Numbered from the stretch's first letter, positions 23,644-32,886 are shown. The stretch: DNA of 64,000 nucleotides from Bacillota bacterium (GCA_023410875.1 JAEYPH010000014.1:6713-70712); one strand, 5' to 3'. A program made the numbers and translations. Notes: generated from the sequence alone by a model not told the origin.

Positions 23644-25908
23644 TTGAATACGGCAAATCTACCGCAACACATCAGGGACGCATTCACAACCCGCGGCGTG
23701 GACGCCGGCGGCCTGATTGCCGCGGCCCGGGGAGACGGCAACGCTGCCCTGGAACCCTGCGACTGCTGGGTGGCCTTCGACGCGCAGAACCTGTATCTGC
23801 TCTCCGGCCTGGAGAGCGTGAAGCGGGTAAAGGGCGCCAAGCGGCTGACGGCGGAATTTAAGGCCCAGGGCTTTGAATGCCTGCCCATGAAGGACCTGGG
23901 CAAGCTGTCGGTGGAGCGCATGCTTTCCACCGCGCGGCTGATCGCCGAGAAGGACGGTGTCTGCCGGGAACTGGCGCGCTTCTCTCTGGGCGTGGCCGGC
24001 CGGATGGACACGCTGGCCCGGCAATTCAACGATCACGCCTCCGGAGAGAAGAAGGAATCCGAAGCTCAGCCTGAAGAGGAGCTGTTCTGCCCCAAGTGCG
24101 GCACCCGCTACCCCGAACCCGAGCGCAAAATTTGCCCGAAGTGCCTGAACAAGTTCTCGTTAACCGGCCGCCTGCTGTCCTTCTTCCGGTATTACAAGTG
24201 GAAGGTGCTGTTGATCCTGGTGCTGATCCTGCTGAGCTCGGCCTTCGGCGTTGTGTCGCCCTACATCGGCACCAAGATGCTCTTTGACAGCGTGCTGACG
24301 CCCGGCGGTGTGTACTTCGGCATGCTGCTGCCCATGGTGCTGCTGCTGGTGGCCATCCGCCTTTCCGGCATCGGCTTGAGCATCCTCTATGGTCGCACCG
24401 TGGCCGGCATCATGCCGTGGGTCGTCTATGACCTCAAGGTGCGCATCTTCACCGCCATGCAGAAGCTCTCCATGGGCTTCTACACGAGCAAGCAGACAGG
24501 GTCGCTGATGAACCGCGTGAACCAGGACGCCGACAACATCTACTGGTTCTTTGTGGACGGCGTCCCCTACACGATCGTCAACGTGCTGTCCTGCCTGGGT
24601 GTGTTGGGCTTTATGCTGTATATGGATTGGCAGCTGGCGCTGGTCGTCGTCGCCACGGTGCCTGTGATCATCGTGACGTTCCGCTTCCTGTGGGCGCTGT
24701 TTCGCAAGCTGCACCACGTGCTGTGGGTGCGGGGCGCCAACCTTTCTGCGCTGGTCAGCGACGCGCTCAACGGCCAGCGCGTCATCAAGGCCTTTTCCAA
24801 GGAGGAAGAGGAGTCCTCGCGCTTCGGCGGCTTGAGCCTGGGCGTGAACCAGGCCGAGGTCAAGCTGTTCAACGCCGAGTTCACCGCCTTTCCCCTCATC
24901 AAGCTCGTCACCATCGTGGGCGAGGTCGTCGTGCTGGCGCTGGGGGGCATCAAGGTGATACAGGGGCACATGACCGTGGGCACGCTGCTGGCCTTCATCG
25001 CCTATATGGGCATGCTGTACGGCCCGCTGGATTTCCTGTCCTGGGTGTCCAACTGGTGGTCCCGGTGCATCGACTCGGCCCAGCGCGTGTTCGAGATCAT
25101 GGATTCACGGCCCGACGTGGCAGAAAGCGAGAGGCCGGTGCGCCTGGAGAACATCCGCGGCGACATCGAGGTCACCGACGCCTACTTTGAGTACGAGGCC
25201 GGACGGCCGGTGATCCGCAACGCCTCCATGCGGGTGAAGGCCGGGCAGATGCTGGGCATCGTGGGCAAATCCGGCGCGGGCAAGAGCACCATCGTGAACC
25301 TGATGGCCAGGCTGTACGACGTCAAGGAAGGCAGCATTGCCGTGGACGGCGTACCCATCAAGGACATCGCCGTGGACGACCTGCGCCGCTCCATCGGCAT
25401 CGTGTCCCAGGAGATGTATCTTTTCATGGGCACCATCGCCGACAACATACGCTATGCCCGCACCGACGCGCCGATGGAGGACGTGATCGCCGCGGCCAAG
25501 GCCGCCAGCGCCCACGATTTCATCATCAAGCTGCCCGACGGCTATGACACCCGCATCGGCTCCGGCGCGCAGGACCTGTCCGGCGGGGAGAAGCAGCGCC
25601 TGTCCATCGCGCGGGCCATCATTCAGAACCCGAGGATCCTGATACTGGACGAGGCCACGGCGTCCATGGACACCGAGACCGAACGCAGCATACAGAACGC
25701 CCTGGGGAAGCTCAAGGCCGGACGCACGACGATCTCCATCGCCCACCGGCTCTCCACGCTGAGGGACGCCGACATGCTGGCCGTTATCGATGGCGGCAAG
25801 GTTGTGGAATACGGCACCCACGCGGAGCTGATCCAAAAGAAGGGCGAGTATTACAATCTGTTCAGACTGCAAAGCGAGGCGCTCAAGCTGATAGGAGTGG
25901 GTGATTGA
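23644..25908 (+). CDS. ABC exporter half-transporter with N-terminal accessory domain and zinc ribbon (1)
   Basis: 754 residues from TTG 23644. AGGAG lies 8 bases upstream, whereas the nearby ATG at 23639 hits a stop at once. An N-terminal region of about 135 residues (YLLSGLESVKRVKGAKRL...), resembling a small PH-like fold, is followed by a zinc ribbon CPKCG...CPKC (about 145-165). A six-helix exporter domain follows, then an ATPase with GKSGAGKST (Walker A), QDLSGGEKQR (signature), LILDEATAS (Walker B) and a switch His in SIAHRLST. It is probably one half of a heterodimer with the gene at 26446. The substrate is unknown. Confidence 0.9.
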   Translation: MNTANLPQHIRDAFTTRGVDAGGLIAAARGDGNAALEPCDCWVAFDAQNLYLLSGLESVKRVKGAKRLTAEFKAQGFECLPMKDLGKLSVERMLSTARLIAEKDGVCRELARFSLGVAGRMDTLARQFNDHASGEKKESEAQPEEELFCPKCGTRYPEPERKICPKCLNKFSLTGRLLSFFRYYKWKVLLILVLILLSSAFGVVSPYIGTKMLFDSVLTPGGVYFGMLLPMVLLLVAIRLSGIGLSILYGRTVAGIMPWVVYDLKVRIFTAMQKLSMGFYTSKQTGSLMNRVNQDADNIYWFFVDGVPYTIVNVLSCLGVLGFMLYMDWQLALVVVATVPVIIVTFRFLWALFRKLHHVLWVRGANLSALVSDALNGQRVIKAFSKEEEESSRFGGLSLGVNQAEVKLFNAEFTAFPLIKLVTIVGEVVVLALGGIKVIQGHMTVGTLLAFIAYMGMLYGPLDFLSWVSNWWSRCIDSAQRVFEIMDSRPDVAESERPVRLENIRGDIEVTDAYFEYEAGRPVIRNASMRVKAGQMLGIVGKSGAGKSTIVNLMARLYDVKEGSIAVDGVPIKDIAVDDLRRSIGIVSQEMYLFMGTIADNIRYARTDAPMEDVIAAAKAASAHDFIIKLPDGYDTRIGSGAQDLSGGEKQRLSIARAIIQNPRILILDEATASMDTETERSIQNALGKLKAGRTTISIAHRLSTLRDADMLAVIDGGKVVEYGTHAELIQKKGEYYNLFRLQSEALKLIGVGD

Positions 25909-25909
25909 T

Positions 25910-26422
25910 ATGGCCAGCGAACTGTGCAACGTTGCGGATATCACGTTTATAGAGCCGGAGAAGGCGCGTTTCTATGTGCTGGATAACGACTTCCTGGGCC
26001 TGGAATACGACGGCTGCGACAAAAAGCGCGTAAGCCTGCACCGGGCGCTGCCGGTGCACAGCCCCGGCGAATACATCTGCGTGCTGGACGCCGAGGCCAA
26101 GGAGATCGGCATCATCCGCACGATATCCGCTTATGCCGAGGAGCAAGCCGAGCTGCTCAACCGCGAGCTGGGCCTGCGCTACTACACGCCGGTGGTCAGC
26201 AAGATCGTCTCCTCCAAGGAGAAGATGGGATACGTATACTTCGACCTGCTGACCTCCGCCGGCAAGAAGAGCATCGCTGTCAAGGACGTGACCAAGAGCA
26301 TCCGCCGCCTGGACGACCAGCGCATCCTGATACTGGATGTGGACGGCAACCGCTACATGATACAGGACTGCATGGCGCTGGACCGCTCCAGCATGAAGTG
26401 CATCGAGTCCTATCTGTTCTAG
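25910..26422 (+). CDS. DUF1854 family protein between two ABC exporter genes
   Basis: 170 residues from ATG 25910; GTG 25901, overlapping the previous stop, is a possible alternative. It contains no membrane segment. The pattern NDFLGLEYDG...VSLHRALP...YICVLDAEAKEIGIIR...SKEKMGYVYFDLLTSAGKKSIAVKD matches DUF1854, a small cytoplasmic family found almost always beside ABC exporters, in some proteobacteria near cyanophycin genes. No cyanophycin gene is seen here. It is likely a regulatory or substrate-handling subunit of this exporter. The function is not known. Confidence 0.8.
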   Translation: MASELCNVADITFIEPEKARFYVLDNDFLGLEYDGCDKKRVSLHRALPVHSPGEYICVLDAEAKEIGIIRTISAYAEEQAELLNRELGLRYYTPVVSKIVSSKEKMGYVYFDLLTSAGKKSIAVKDVTKSIRRLDDQRILILDVDGNRYMIQDCMALDRSSMKCIESYLF

Positions 26423-26445
26423 GCTAGGGAGACAAAGGAAACGCA

Positions 26446-28626
26446 ATGAAATTACGCTTTGAACCTCCGGGCAGCCTGGCCGGCCAGGTGGCCGACGCCA
26501 TATACGTGCTCCCCTTCGACATCGGCGCCGACGGGCAGGCCTGCGACGGCTGGCTGGCCGTAACGGAGCAATCCATCCGGGTCTTCACTGCCGGCGGGCT
26601 GCTGCGCACGCTGCCGATGGAAGGCCTCAAGGAGATCAAGGTATCCCCCTTCATCGGCTGCGGAATGCTGGAAGGGGCCTGGGCAGACGGCGCCCAGGCC
26701 ATCTGCCGGTTCACCCAGGGTCGGCTGCGCTATTTTGCGGAGCTGGCGCTGGTGCTGAGCGCCTGGCGGGACACCGGCGTGTTCGCCGGCAGCGCCGAGA
26801 CCGAGGAGCTGACCTGCCCCATCTGCGGCAAGCCGCTGATCGAGGGCAGCTCCATCTGCCCCAACTGCACCAGCACCACGAAGATGTTCGCCAAGCTCTT
26901 CAAGATTTCCGGGCCTTACAACAGGGCCTTCCTCGTGTCCGGCTTCATACTGGCGCTGTCGGCGGCCTGCCGGCTGCTGGTGCCCTACCTCTACCGGCTG
27001 ATCGTGGACGACCACCTGACGCCCCGAAACCCCGACGTCACCGGGCTGCTGGTGCTGGCCGGCCTGGCGCTGGCGTGCTATGCGGCGGAATCGCTGGCCT
27101 TCATCTGGAGCTCCCGCATCAACAACCGCGCCAGCTCCGGCCTGGCCAACCAGCTGCGCACGATGGCCTACACCAAGGTGCAGCTGCTGTCCATGTCGTC
27201 GCTCTCGCGCAGGGCCTCCGGCGACCTGCTGAACCGCATCACCAACGACACCCAGCGCATCATGCAGTTCATCAGCGATTATGGCCGTTGGGCGCTGGAG
27301 CAGGGCATCGCCTTTCTCGGCGTGTCCGCGATCCTCTTCCTGTCGGATTGGAAGTTGGCGCTGATGGTGATGCTGCCGGTGCCCTTCGTCATGTTTATCG
27401 TAACGCGGTTCTGGCGCATGATCCACCGCCGCTACGACAAGCAGTGGCGCAAACGCACCCGGGCCACGGCGATTCTGCACGACATCATCAACGGCATCCG
27501 CGTGGTCAAGACCTTCGGCACGGAAAAGCTGGAGATCGGCAAATTCAGCCGGGCCTCCCGCGACTTCGCCGAAACGTGCACGGACAACGAAAAGCTGTGG
27601 TCGGTACTGTTCCCGCTGCTGGGCTTTGCCATCGGCTGCGGAGAGTTCCTGGTGCTGTACTTCGGCGGCGCGGAAATACTGGGCCGCCAGATGCAGCTGG
27701 GCGAGCTCGTGCAGTTTGTGAACTACGCGCTGTTCATCTATGGCCCGCTGCGCTGGCTGACCTTCGTGCCCCGCTGGTTCGCCGAGGCCGCCACCAGCAC
27801 AGCGAAGATCTTCGAGATCCTCGAGGAAGACCCGGACGTGAAGGACCGCGAGGACGCCCGCGACGTTGCGATAAGCGGCAGCATCACCTTTGAAAACGTG
27901 ACCTTCGGCTACAAGAGCTACGAGCCCGTGCTCAAGGGCGTCAACCTGGACATCAAACCCGGCGAGATGATCGGCATCGTGGGGCATTCCGGCGTGGGCA
28001 AATCCACGCTGATCAACCTGATCATGCGCCTGTACGACGTGAACGCCGGGCGCATCCTGATCGACGGCGTGGACATCCGGGACATCTCCCAGCGCTCGCT
28101 GCGCACCCGCGTTGGAGTCGTGTTTCAGGACACTTTTCTGTTCGCCGGCACAATCTACGACAACATCCGTTATGCCCGGCCCGACGCGCCGCCGGAGGAG
28201 GTCTTTGCTGCCTCCAAGATCGCCCACGCCCACGAGTTCATCATCAAGATGCCCGATGCCTACAACACGGTCGTGGGCGAGCACGGCTACACGCTGTCCG
28301 GAGGAGAGCGCCAGCGGGTGGCCATCGCCCGGGCCATGCTGCATAACCCTGCCATACTGATACTGGACGAGGCCACGGCATCGCTGGACACCGAGACCGA
28401 AAGCCAGATACAGGAAGGGCTGGCCAAGCTCATAAAGGGCCGCACGACGGTGGCCATCGCCCACCGCCTGTCCACACTGCGCCACGCGGACCGGCTGGTC
28501 GTGCTGCACAAGGGCAACCTGGAGGAGATCGGCACGCACGCGGAACTCATGAAGAAGAAGGGTGTGTATTACAGGCTGGTCATGGCCCAGAGGCAAACGA
28601 CCAAGATGGCGGAAATCGCGAATTAG
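26446..28626 (+). CDS. ABC exporter half-transporter with N-terminal accessory domain and zinc ribbon (2)
   Basis: 726 residues; AAAGGAAA precedes the ATG. Like its partner it has an N-terminal domain of about 115 residues (GWLAVTEQSIRVFTAGGLL...), a zinc ribbon CPICGKPLIEGSSICPNC, an exporter membrane domain and an ATPase. The ATPase has GHSGVGKST (Walker A), YTLSGGERQR (signature), LILDEATAS (Walker B, catalytic Glu) and AIAHRLST. Both ATPases look catalytically complete, unlike heterodimers with one degenerate site. The gene is 23 bases after the DUF1854 gene. Confidence 0.9.
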   Translation: MKLRFEPPGSLAGQVADAIYVLPFDIGADGQACDGWLAVTEQSIRVFTAGGLLRTLPMEGLKEIKVSPFIGCGMLEGAWADGAQAICRFTQGRLRYFAELALVLSAWRDTGVFAGSAETEELTCPICGKPLIEGSSICPNCTSTTKMFAKLFKISGPYNRAFLVSGFILALSAACRLLVPYLYRLIVDDHLTPRNPDVTGLLVLAGLALACYAAESLAFIWSSRINNRASSGLANQLRTMAYTKVQLLSMSSLSRRASGDLLNRITNDTQRIMQFISDYGRWALEQGIAFLGVSAILFLSDWKLALMVMLPVPFVMFIVTRFWRMIHRRYDKQWRKRTRATAILHDIINGIRVVKTFGTEKLEIGKFSRASRDFAETCTDNEKLWSVLFPLLGFAIGCGEFLVLYFGGAEILGRQMQLGELVQFVNYALFIYGPLRWLTFVPRWFAEAATSTAKIFEILEEDPDVKDREDARDVAISGSITFENVTFGYKSYEPVLKGVNLDIKPGEMIGIVGHSGVGKSTLINLIMRLYDVNAGRILIDGVDIRDISQRSLRTRVGVVFQDTFLFAGTIYDNIRYARPDAPPEEVFAASKIAHAHEFIIKMPDAYNTVVGEHGYTLSGGERQRVAIARAMLHNPAILILDEATASLDTETESQIQEGLAKLIKGRTTVAIAHRLSTLRHADRLVVLHKGNLEEIGTHAELMKKKGVYYRLVMAQRQTTKMAEIAN

Positions 28627-28656
28627 CCGCGGTGGTTAGCCATCGTGGAGGGGCTA

Positions 28657-29253
28657 CTATATCTCAAAGTCCTCGATGCTCTTTTCGTTGATGTAGCAGA
28701 CGATCTTCCAGGCCTCATCCTTCGCCCTCAGGTAGCCGTTTTCGTTTTGAAACCAGGTATCTCTGCGCGTATTGACGTCATCAGCCGGGCATGGGCTGAT
28801 TTCTATCCATCTAGGCATATAGGCCTGCGCCATCAGCAGACATCGGCGCATGTGATAAGTCGTCGTTACCAAAAGGATTCTCTGGATTCTGCTCAGTTTG
28901 AATGCCCGGTCGAGAGGGAGCAGGGCGCATAACATATTTTCTTTCGTGGACAGGGAGAGCTCTTCCACCAATATGTCTTCATTCGGTATTCCCAGCTCAA
29001 TGGCTTTCCTTCTCATCATTTCAGCTTCGCTCAAAGTGCCATTTTCGGTTCTTCCACCGCAAAGCAGCATTTTGGAGGATCGTTTGTCCCGATAAAGGGT
29101 CACCGCTTTCGGTACTCTGTATCTTTGCGCTTTGGAGCTCCCCAGCACCATGATGCAATCGCCTGTGTCGCCACGGTCCTCCAAGCCTTCGTAAAGGATT
29201 CTGTCTATGATTTCGTGGGACAAGGATTCCGGCTTAAGGGTGGATACTTTCAT
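28657..29253 (-). CDS. YdcF/DUF218 family protein
   Basis: 198 residues. It shows the DUF218 pattern: CIMVLGSSKAQRYRVPKAV at the start, LLCGGRTENGTLSEAEMMRRKAIELGIP, then the conserved ELSLSTKENM and ILLVTTTYHMRRCLLMA. Members are often called ElyC/SanA/YdcF-like and bind nucleotides or act in envelope biology, mostly without proof. No membrane helix is seen here, so it is probably the cytoplasmic YdcF type. It converges on the ABC exporter operon with a 30-base gap. The physiological role is unknown. Confidence 0.82.
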   Translation of the reverse strand: MKVSTLKPESLSHEIIDRILYEGLEDRGDTGDCIMVLGSSKAQRYRVPKAVTLYRDKRSSKMLLCGGRTENGTLSEAEMMRRKAIELGIPNEDILVEELSLSTKENMLCALLPLDRAFKLSRIQRILLVTTTYHMRRCLLMAQAYMPRWIEISPCPADDVNTRRDTWFQNENGYLRAKDEAWKIVCYINEKSIEDFEI

Positions 29254-29292
29254 TTCCTACCTCAAAGTGATGGATAAAGAGAGGTAGGGGCA

Positions 29293-29867
29293 CTATACAC
29301 TTCTCTCGATATCTGTATCCCTTTTTCCTATTCCTTGGTAATATTCCTCAAGCGTTAAACCATATAAAATAGTATCGTAATATTTGCCTTGCGAAAGAAC
29401 ATCTCTCCGGATTCGTCCCTCTTGGACAAATCCCATTTTCTCATTTAGTTTGATCGATGCAGCATTATTGCTAAACACACTGGAGTTGAATTTCTGATAA
29501 CCCAACTGCTCAAAGTAGAATTTCAGAACCAACGTCAATGCCTCTGTGGCGTATCCCTTTTTTGGAACTCCGGTTTTATCCATATACCGCAGGTAAATAC
29601 CCCAACACGCCGGTCAACTCCCTGAGGGTCTATCATGCCGATTTTATTGTGCTCGGCATCTTCTATTACCAATGTCGCCGAATCCCGGTCATTGCCCTTC
29701 GTCGCTTCGTTCATCGCCCAGTCATCACATGCTTTTCGTGACATTGGTATTCTGATGTCAGAAACATCATTCTGTATTGCCGCATCGGCCAAGGATTCAA
29801 AGAAGAATTCGCCATCTTCCGGCTCTACTGCACGCAGCCGTATATGCTCTCCTTGCCAGTAGTTCAT
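29293..29867 (-). pseudogene. GNAT acetyltransferase interrupted by a one-base frameshift
   Basis: Two overlapping minus-strand frames make up one GNAT. The first (29867 to about 29560) reads MNYWQGEHIRLRAVEPEDGE and continues to GIWIKPEFQK. The second (from about 29575) reads KKGYATEALTLVLKF and goes on to YYDTILYGLTLEEYY. The frame changes at a run of six A (plus-strand T at 29558-29563). One more A would give the normal KPEFQKKGYATEAL with the acetyl-CoA loop. It may be a sequencing error, a recent loss or a slippage-controlled gene. The protein would acetylate an amine of unknown identity. Confidence 0.78.
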
Positions 29868-30056
29868 TGAAATTCACCTCAGAGAGTCGCTTGTTGTTAA
29901 AACTTTACAGGACAACATTATATACTTTAACGCATGGGCCGTGCAATCTGATCATCGGCATTTGCGTTCAGACACTTTTGAAGCACTCCCGCTACCGCCC
30001 GAATATGGTATCTCAGATGATATCTTTTCACGGTTTAAGGAGTGTGGGCAATTGAC

Positions 30057-30515
30057 ATGCATCCCGACTTTGCGCAAATCCGCTCCGGCATACGCAGCGG
30101 AACCTTCCGATATTTAGGCCGCGGAGCAGGACGGCTGGTTTACGACATGGGCGACGGGTATGTCGTGAAGATCGCCAGGAACAGATTCGGGATTATCCAA
30201 AATAGAAATGAGCATCGGCTTAACGCAAGGTATGAAGGCGACTTGCTGGCAAAGGTTATGGCGGTATCCGACGGGTACGGGTTGCTTGTGATGCAGGCCG
30301 CACAGCCACTAAACGAACTACAGCCTGTTTTGGATCACTTCCATGTGAAAACGGGAAACGGTCTTTCCCAAGTGCCCGAGCTTGTTGATCTTGTCAAAAA
30401 ACATCATCTGGTCATGCGTGAGTTTGTCGGGTTCCGGAATTGGGGGCTGATGGGCGGCAGACCCGTTATCATCGATTATGGTTTCGTCAAACGGCGCAAG
30501 CGATGGCCTCTGTAA
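30057..30515 (+). CDS. small protein-kinase-like fold protein
   Basis: 152 residues from ATG 30057; GTG 30042 is an alternative but overlaps AAGGAG. The N-terminal part imitates a kinase nucleotide pocket: LGRGAGRLVYDMGDGYVVKIA has a glycine-rich loop and a VxK lysine, and NRNEH could supply the pairing Glu. The C-terminal part VGFRNWGLMGGRPVIIDYGF resembles the catalytic-loop Asn and DFG motif, but no HRD-type aspartate is obvious. It is far shorter than a kinase (about 250). It may be a minimal kinase, a pseudokinase or a phage-related protein. No named family is recognised. Confidence 0.6.
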   Translation: MHPDFAQIRSGIRSGTFRYLGRGAGRLVYDMGDGYVVKIARNRFGIIQNRNEHRLNARYEGDLLAKVMAVSDGYGLLVMQAAQPLNELQPVLDHFHVKTGNGLSQVPELVDLVKKHHLVMREFVGFRNWGLMGGRPVIIDYGFVKRRKRWPL

Positions 30516-30625
30516 GACTCCATCCCTAAGCTTCATCAACCTTCCGATATCAGGTGGGATATTCCCTCGCCTGTGAATAGAATAACCATATACAAAAACC
30601 ATGCGCGAGCGGGAAGGACTGTGTA

Positions 30626-31933
30626 ATGAAAAAAAGAGCGCTGTGGATCGCGCTGGCGGCGTCCGGCGTGATCGCGGCGGCTGCCGCGTTGGCGTGGGCC
30701 GCCACGCCCGCGGGGCAATTCGCGTTGGCGCTGTGGCGCACGCCGGCGACGGTGGAGGGCGTGCTGCGCTCTTTGATGGTGGATGGCGGCGTGCAGACGT
30801 TGGCGCAATCCCACGAGAGCCGGACCACAGCGTCGCTGACAGCAGTTAACGTGCCGGGCCTGGCGGAGGGGGCTGCCAAAGTCCTCTCCGCCACAAAACT
30901 GCAGGTAGACTCCAGCTATGACAACGACACCGCCGCCGGCATGCTGGCAGCGCGGGTGACCAGCGGCAGCATCCCCATGCTGGGCGTGTCGCTGGCCCTT
31001 TCGAGGAACACGCTGGCCGTGCAATCCACGGAACTGCTGGACGGAACCGCGCTGCTGCCCGTGGGCGGGCCCAGCGGGCCGGGCACGCCGCTGGAGCGGC
31101 GGCTGCGGGGTATCGGTGGGCCCAACGGCTCACTGACCGCCGGGCTCCTGGCCGTCCGGTTGCTGCGGCTGGCGCCTTCGGGCAGCTTCGCCGTGGAGCA
31201 AAGGTCCGTAGAGCTGCTGGGCGAGACGCAGGCCTGCGCGGCCATCACGCTGCGGCTGCAGGGGGAGGCGCTGGCCGACGCTGGGCTGGCAGCGCTGCGC
31301 GATGCCGCCGGCGACGCGGCGCTGCGGGGCACCCTGGGCGGTTGGAGCCCCGCGCTGGCTGCGGCCATGGAGCAGGCCCAGCGGGATCCCGACGCCCTGC
31401 GGCAGCGCTTGAGCCAATGCACACTCGTGGCGACCGTGCTGCGCCGGGGATTCACGGTCATCGGCTGGGAGGTGCAGTGGCAGCAGCCCAACGGCGCGTT
31501 GCGGTTCAGCGCCGTGGCCTATGCCCAGCGCCAGCAGATGGACCTGCGGATGAGCTGCAGCCGCGACGGCGGTGCGACGCTGGAGGCTTCGCTGCTGCGT
31601 ACGATGGGCGAGGGCGGGCACCCGGCACTGGCGGTGCGGGTGCGGTCGAATGGGTGGGAAGTGCAATTGGATGGGCAGCGGGGCCCGATGGAGGCAGAGA
31701 CTCGCCAAGACACGGGGACCTTCCGCCTCATGCTGCCCGGCGGAGGCCAGGCGCAGGGCGCCGTGGAGCGCACGCTTACGGTGGGTTCCGCCGTTGATGT
31801 GCAGGCGCCGCAATGGGACGAGGATCACAACCGGGCTGTCGGGGCCGATTCGGCGTCGGTACGGGCGCTGCTGGAGGGCATGGGAGAGCGGCTCAAAGGC
31901 CTGCTGGCTTCCATGGGATTTGTCAAACGGTGA
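30626..31933 (+). CDS. putative exported protein, unrecognised family
   Basis: 435 residues with AAGGA before the ATG. The N-terminus (KKRALWIALAASGVIAAAAALAWA) is a signal peptide or single membrane anchor with no clear cleavage site. The rest is soluble, rich in Ala, Leu, Arg and Gln, with repeated beta-strand-like stretches (TLAVQSTELLDG, FAVEQRSVELLG, RGFTVIGWEVQWQ) and no cysteine cluster. The layout suggests an extracytoplasmic protein with two similar halves. Neighbours (kinase-like mini-protein, GNAT) give no clue. I do not recognise the family. Confidence 0.65.
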   Translation: MKKRALWIALAASGVIAAAAALAWAATPAGQFALALWRTPATVEGVLRSLMVDGGVQTLAQSHESRTTASLTAVNVPGLAEGAAKVLSATKLQVDSSYDNDTAAGMLAARVTSGSIPMLGVSLALSRNTLAVQSTELLDGTALLPVGGPSGPGTPLERRLRGIGGPNGSLTAGLLAVRLLRLAPSGSFAVEQRSVELLGETQACAAITLRLQGEALADAGLAALRDAAGDAALRGTLGGWSPALAAAMEQAQRDPDALRQRLSQCTLVATVLRRGFTVIGWEVQWQQPNGALRFSAVAYAQRQQMDLRMSCSRDGGATLEASLLRTMGEGGHPALAVRVRSNGWEVQLDGQRGPMEAETRQDTGTFRLMLPGGGQAQGAVERTLTVGSAVDVQAPQWDEDHNRAVGADSASVRALLEGMGERLKGLLASMGFVKR

Positions 31934-32024
31934 ATTGGGTTTGCTGACCAAACAGCAGCCCCTAATTGTTCTGCTTCCGGTTCATGTGTGGTAAAATGGT
32001 GCCATGCTGATCGGGGGGACACCC

Positions 32025-32615
32025 ATGCAAAACCAGCTCCATCTCACGGTCAAACCTTTGTCGCCGCAGACATGGCCGGATTTCGAGGCGCTCTTTGAAA
32101 AGCACCGGGGCGTGCGCGGCGGCTGCTGGTGCGTCTATTACCTATGCAAGAGCACCGATTACAACCGCATGGGGCGGGAAGGGCGGCACGCCTTCCACCG
32201 GGAGCTGGCCATGCAGGGCCGGGCCCAGGGCCTGCTGAGCTACGAGGGCGACACGCCGGTGGGCTGGTGCCAGTTCGGCCCGCCGGATGTACTGAGCCAG
32301 TATGACCGGGGCCGTACGTATCCTCACCTGGACATCGCCCAGCAGGACAGGCCCCAATGGCGCATCTCCTGCCTGTTCACCGACAAGCACCGCCGCAGCC
32401 GGGGCATCGCGCTCTTCACGCTGCACGCGGCATTGGAGGAAATCGCACGGCGGGGCGGCGGCGTTGTGGAGGCTTTTCCGCTGGATGCAGAGGGCATGCC
32501 GCACAACGTGTTCTCCGGCTCGGCGGACATGTACCACCGCGAGGGCTTTGCGTTCGTAGCAAGGTTGACAAAGAACACTGTGCTTATGCGAAAGCATGTT
32601 TTGCCTTTGGAATAA
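32025..32615 (+). CDS. GNAT family N-acetyltransferase
   Basis: 196 residues. ATG 32025 is preceded by GGGGGG at 7 bases; an in-frame ATG at 32004 lies directly after a TAAAAT box and is probably within the promoter. The motif ISCLFTDKHRRSRGIALFTL corresponds to the acetyl-CoA binding loop, with RSRGIA in place of RGxGxG, and is followed by ALEEIARRGGGVVEAFPLD. The N-terminal GGCWCVYY segment with two close cysteines is typical of a subgroup of short GNATs. The acceptor is unknown. Confidence 0.8.
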   Translation: MQNQLHLTVKPLSPQTWPDFEALFEKHRGVRGGCWCVYYLCKSTDYNRMGREGRHAFHRELAMQGRAQGLLSYEGDTPVGWCQFGPPDVLSQYDRGRTYPHLDIAQQDRPQWRISCLFTDKHRRSRGIALFTLHAALEEIARRGGGVVEAFPLDAEGMPHNVFSGSADMYHREGFAFVARLTKNTVLMRKHVLPLE

Positions 32616-32668
32616 TGAAACTTGAGGAATAAAGGCGAGAGAAATCGGCAGGCCAGAGACAGGGCATG

Positions 32669-32828
32669 CCTTCCCCTGGAGGGGAAGGTGGCGCGTAGCG
32701 CCGGATGAGGTGTCATGCGTGTAAGAGGCAAACACCTCATCAGTCGCCTTCGGCGCATCGGCCTGCGTGCCGACCGGCAATCTGCAAGCAGATTGCCTTG
32801 CAGGACAGCTTTCCCGCCAGGGGAAGCC
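32669..32828. repeat. MITE-like inverted-repeat element
   Basis: The ends are imperfect inverted repeats: CCTTCCCCTGGAGGGGAAGG at the left and the reverse complement of GGCTTCCCCTGGCGGGAAAG at the right. Inside, GATGAGGTGT and ACACCTCATC form a second inverted pair, and GGCAATCTGC/GCAGATTGCC a third. It is about 160 bp without coding capacity. Similar CTTCCCC-ended, GCGCCGGATGAGGTG elements are common intergenic repeats in Clostridia genomes. Confidence 0.6.
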
Positions 32829-32853
32829 ATACTAGAGACTTTGCTAACAACAT

Positions 32854-32886
32854 GAAACCGGCAAGGGAAGATCCCCTGCCGGTTTC
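32854..32886 (-). terminator. terminator of the PadR/repeat-membrane-protein operon
   Basis: GAAACCGGCAAGGG and CCCCTGCCGGTTTC form a stable stem around AAGAT, 26 bases after the stop of the membrane protein. The minus-strand 3' flank ATGTTGTT is moderately T-rich. Confidence 0.7.

Noticed and set aside
26452..28596. A 714-codon minus-strand open frame
   Set aside because: It is antisense to the second ABC exporter and shows His/Gln/Arg-rich, non-protein-like composition.
30042..30056. GTG start for the kinase-like protein
   Set aside because: It overlaps the only plausible ribosome site AAGGAG, so ATG 30057 was kept, although the spacing there is long.
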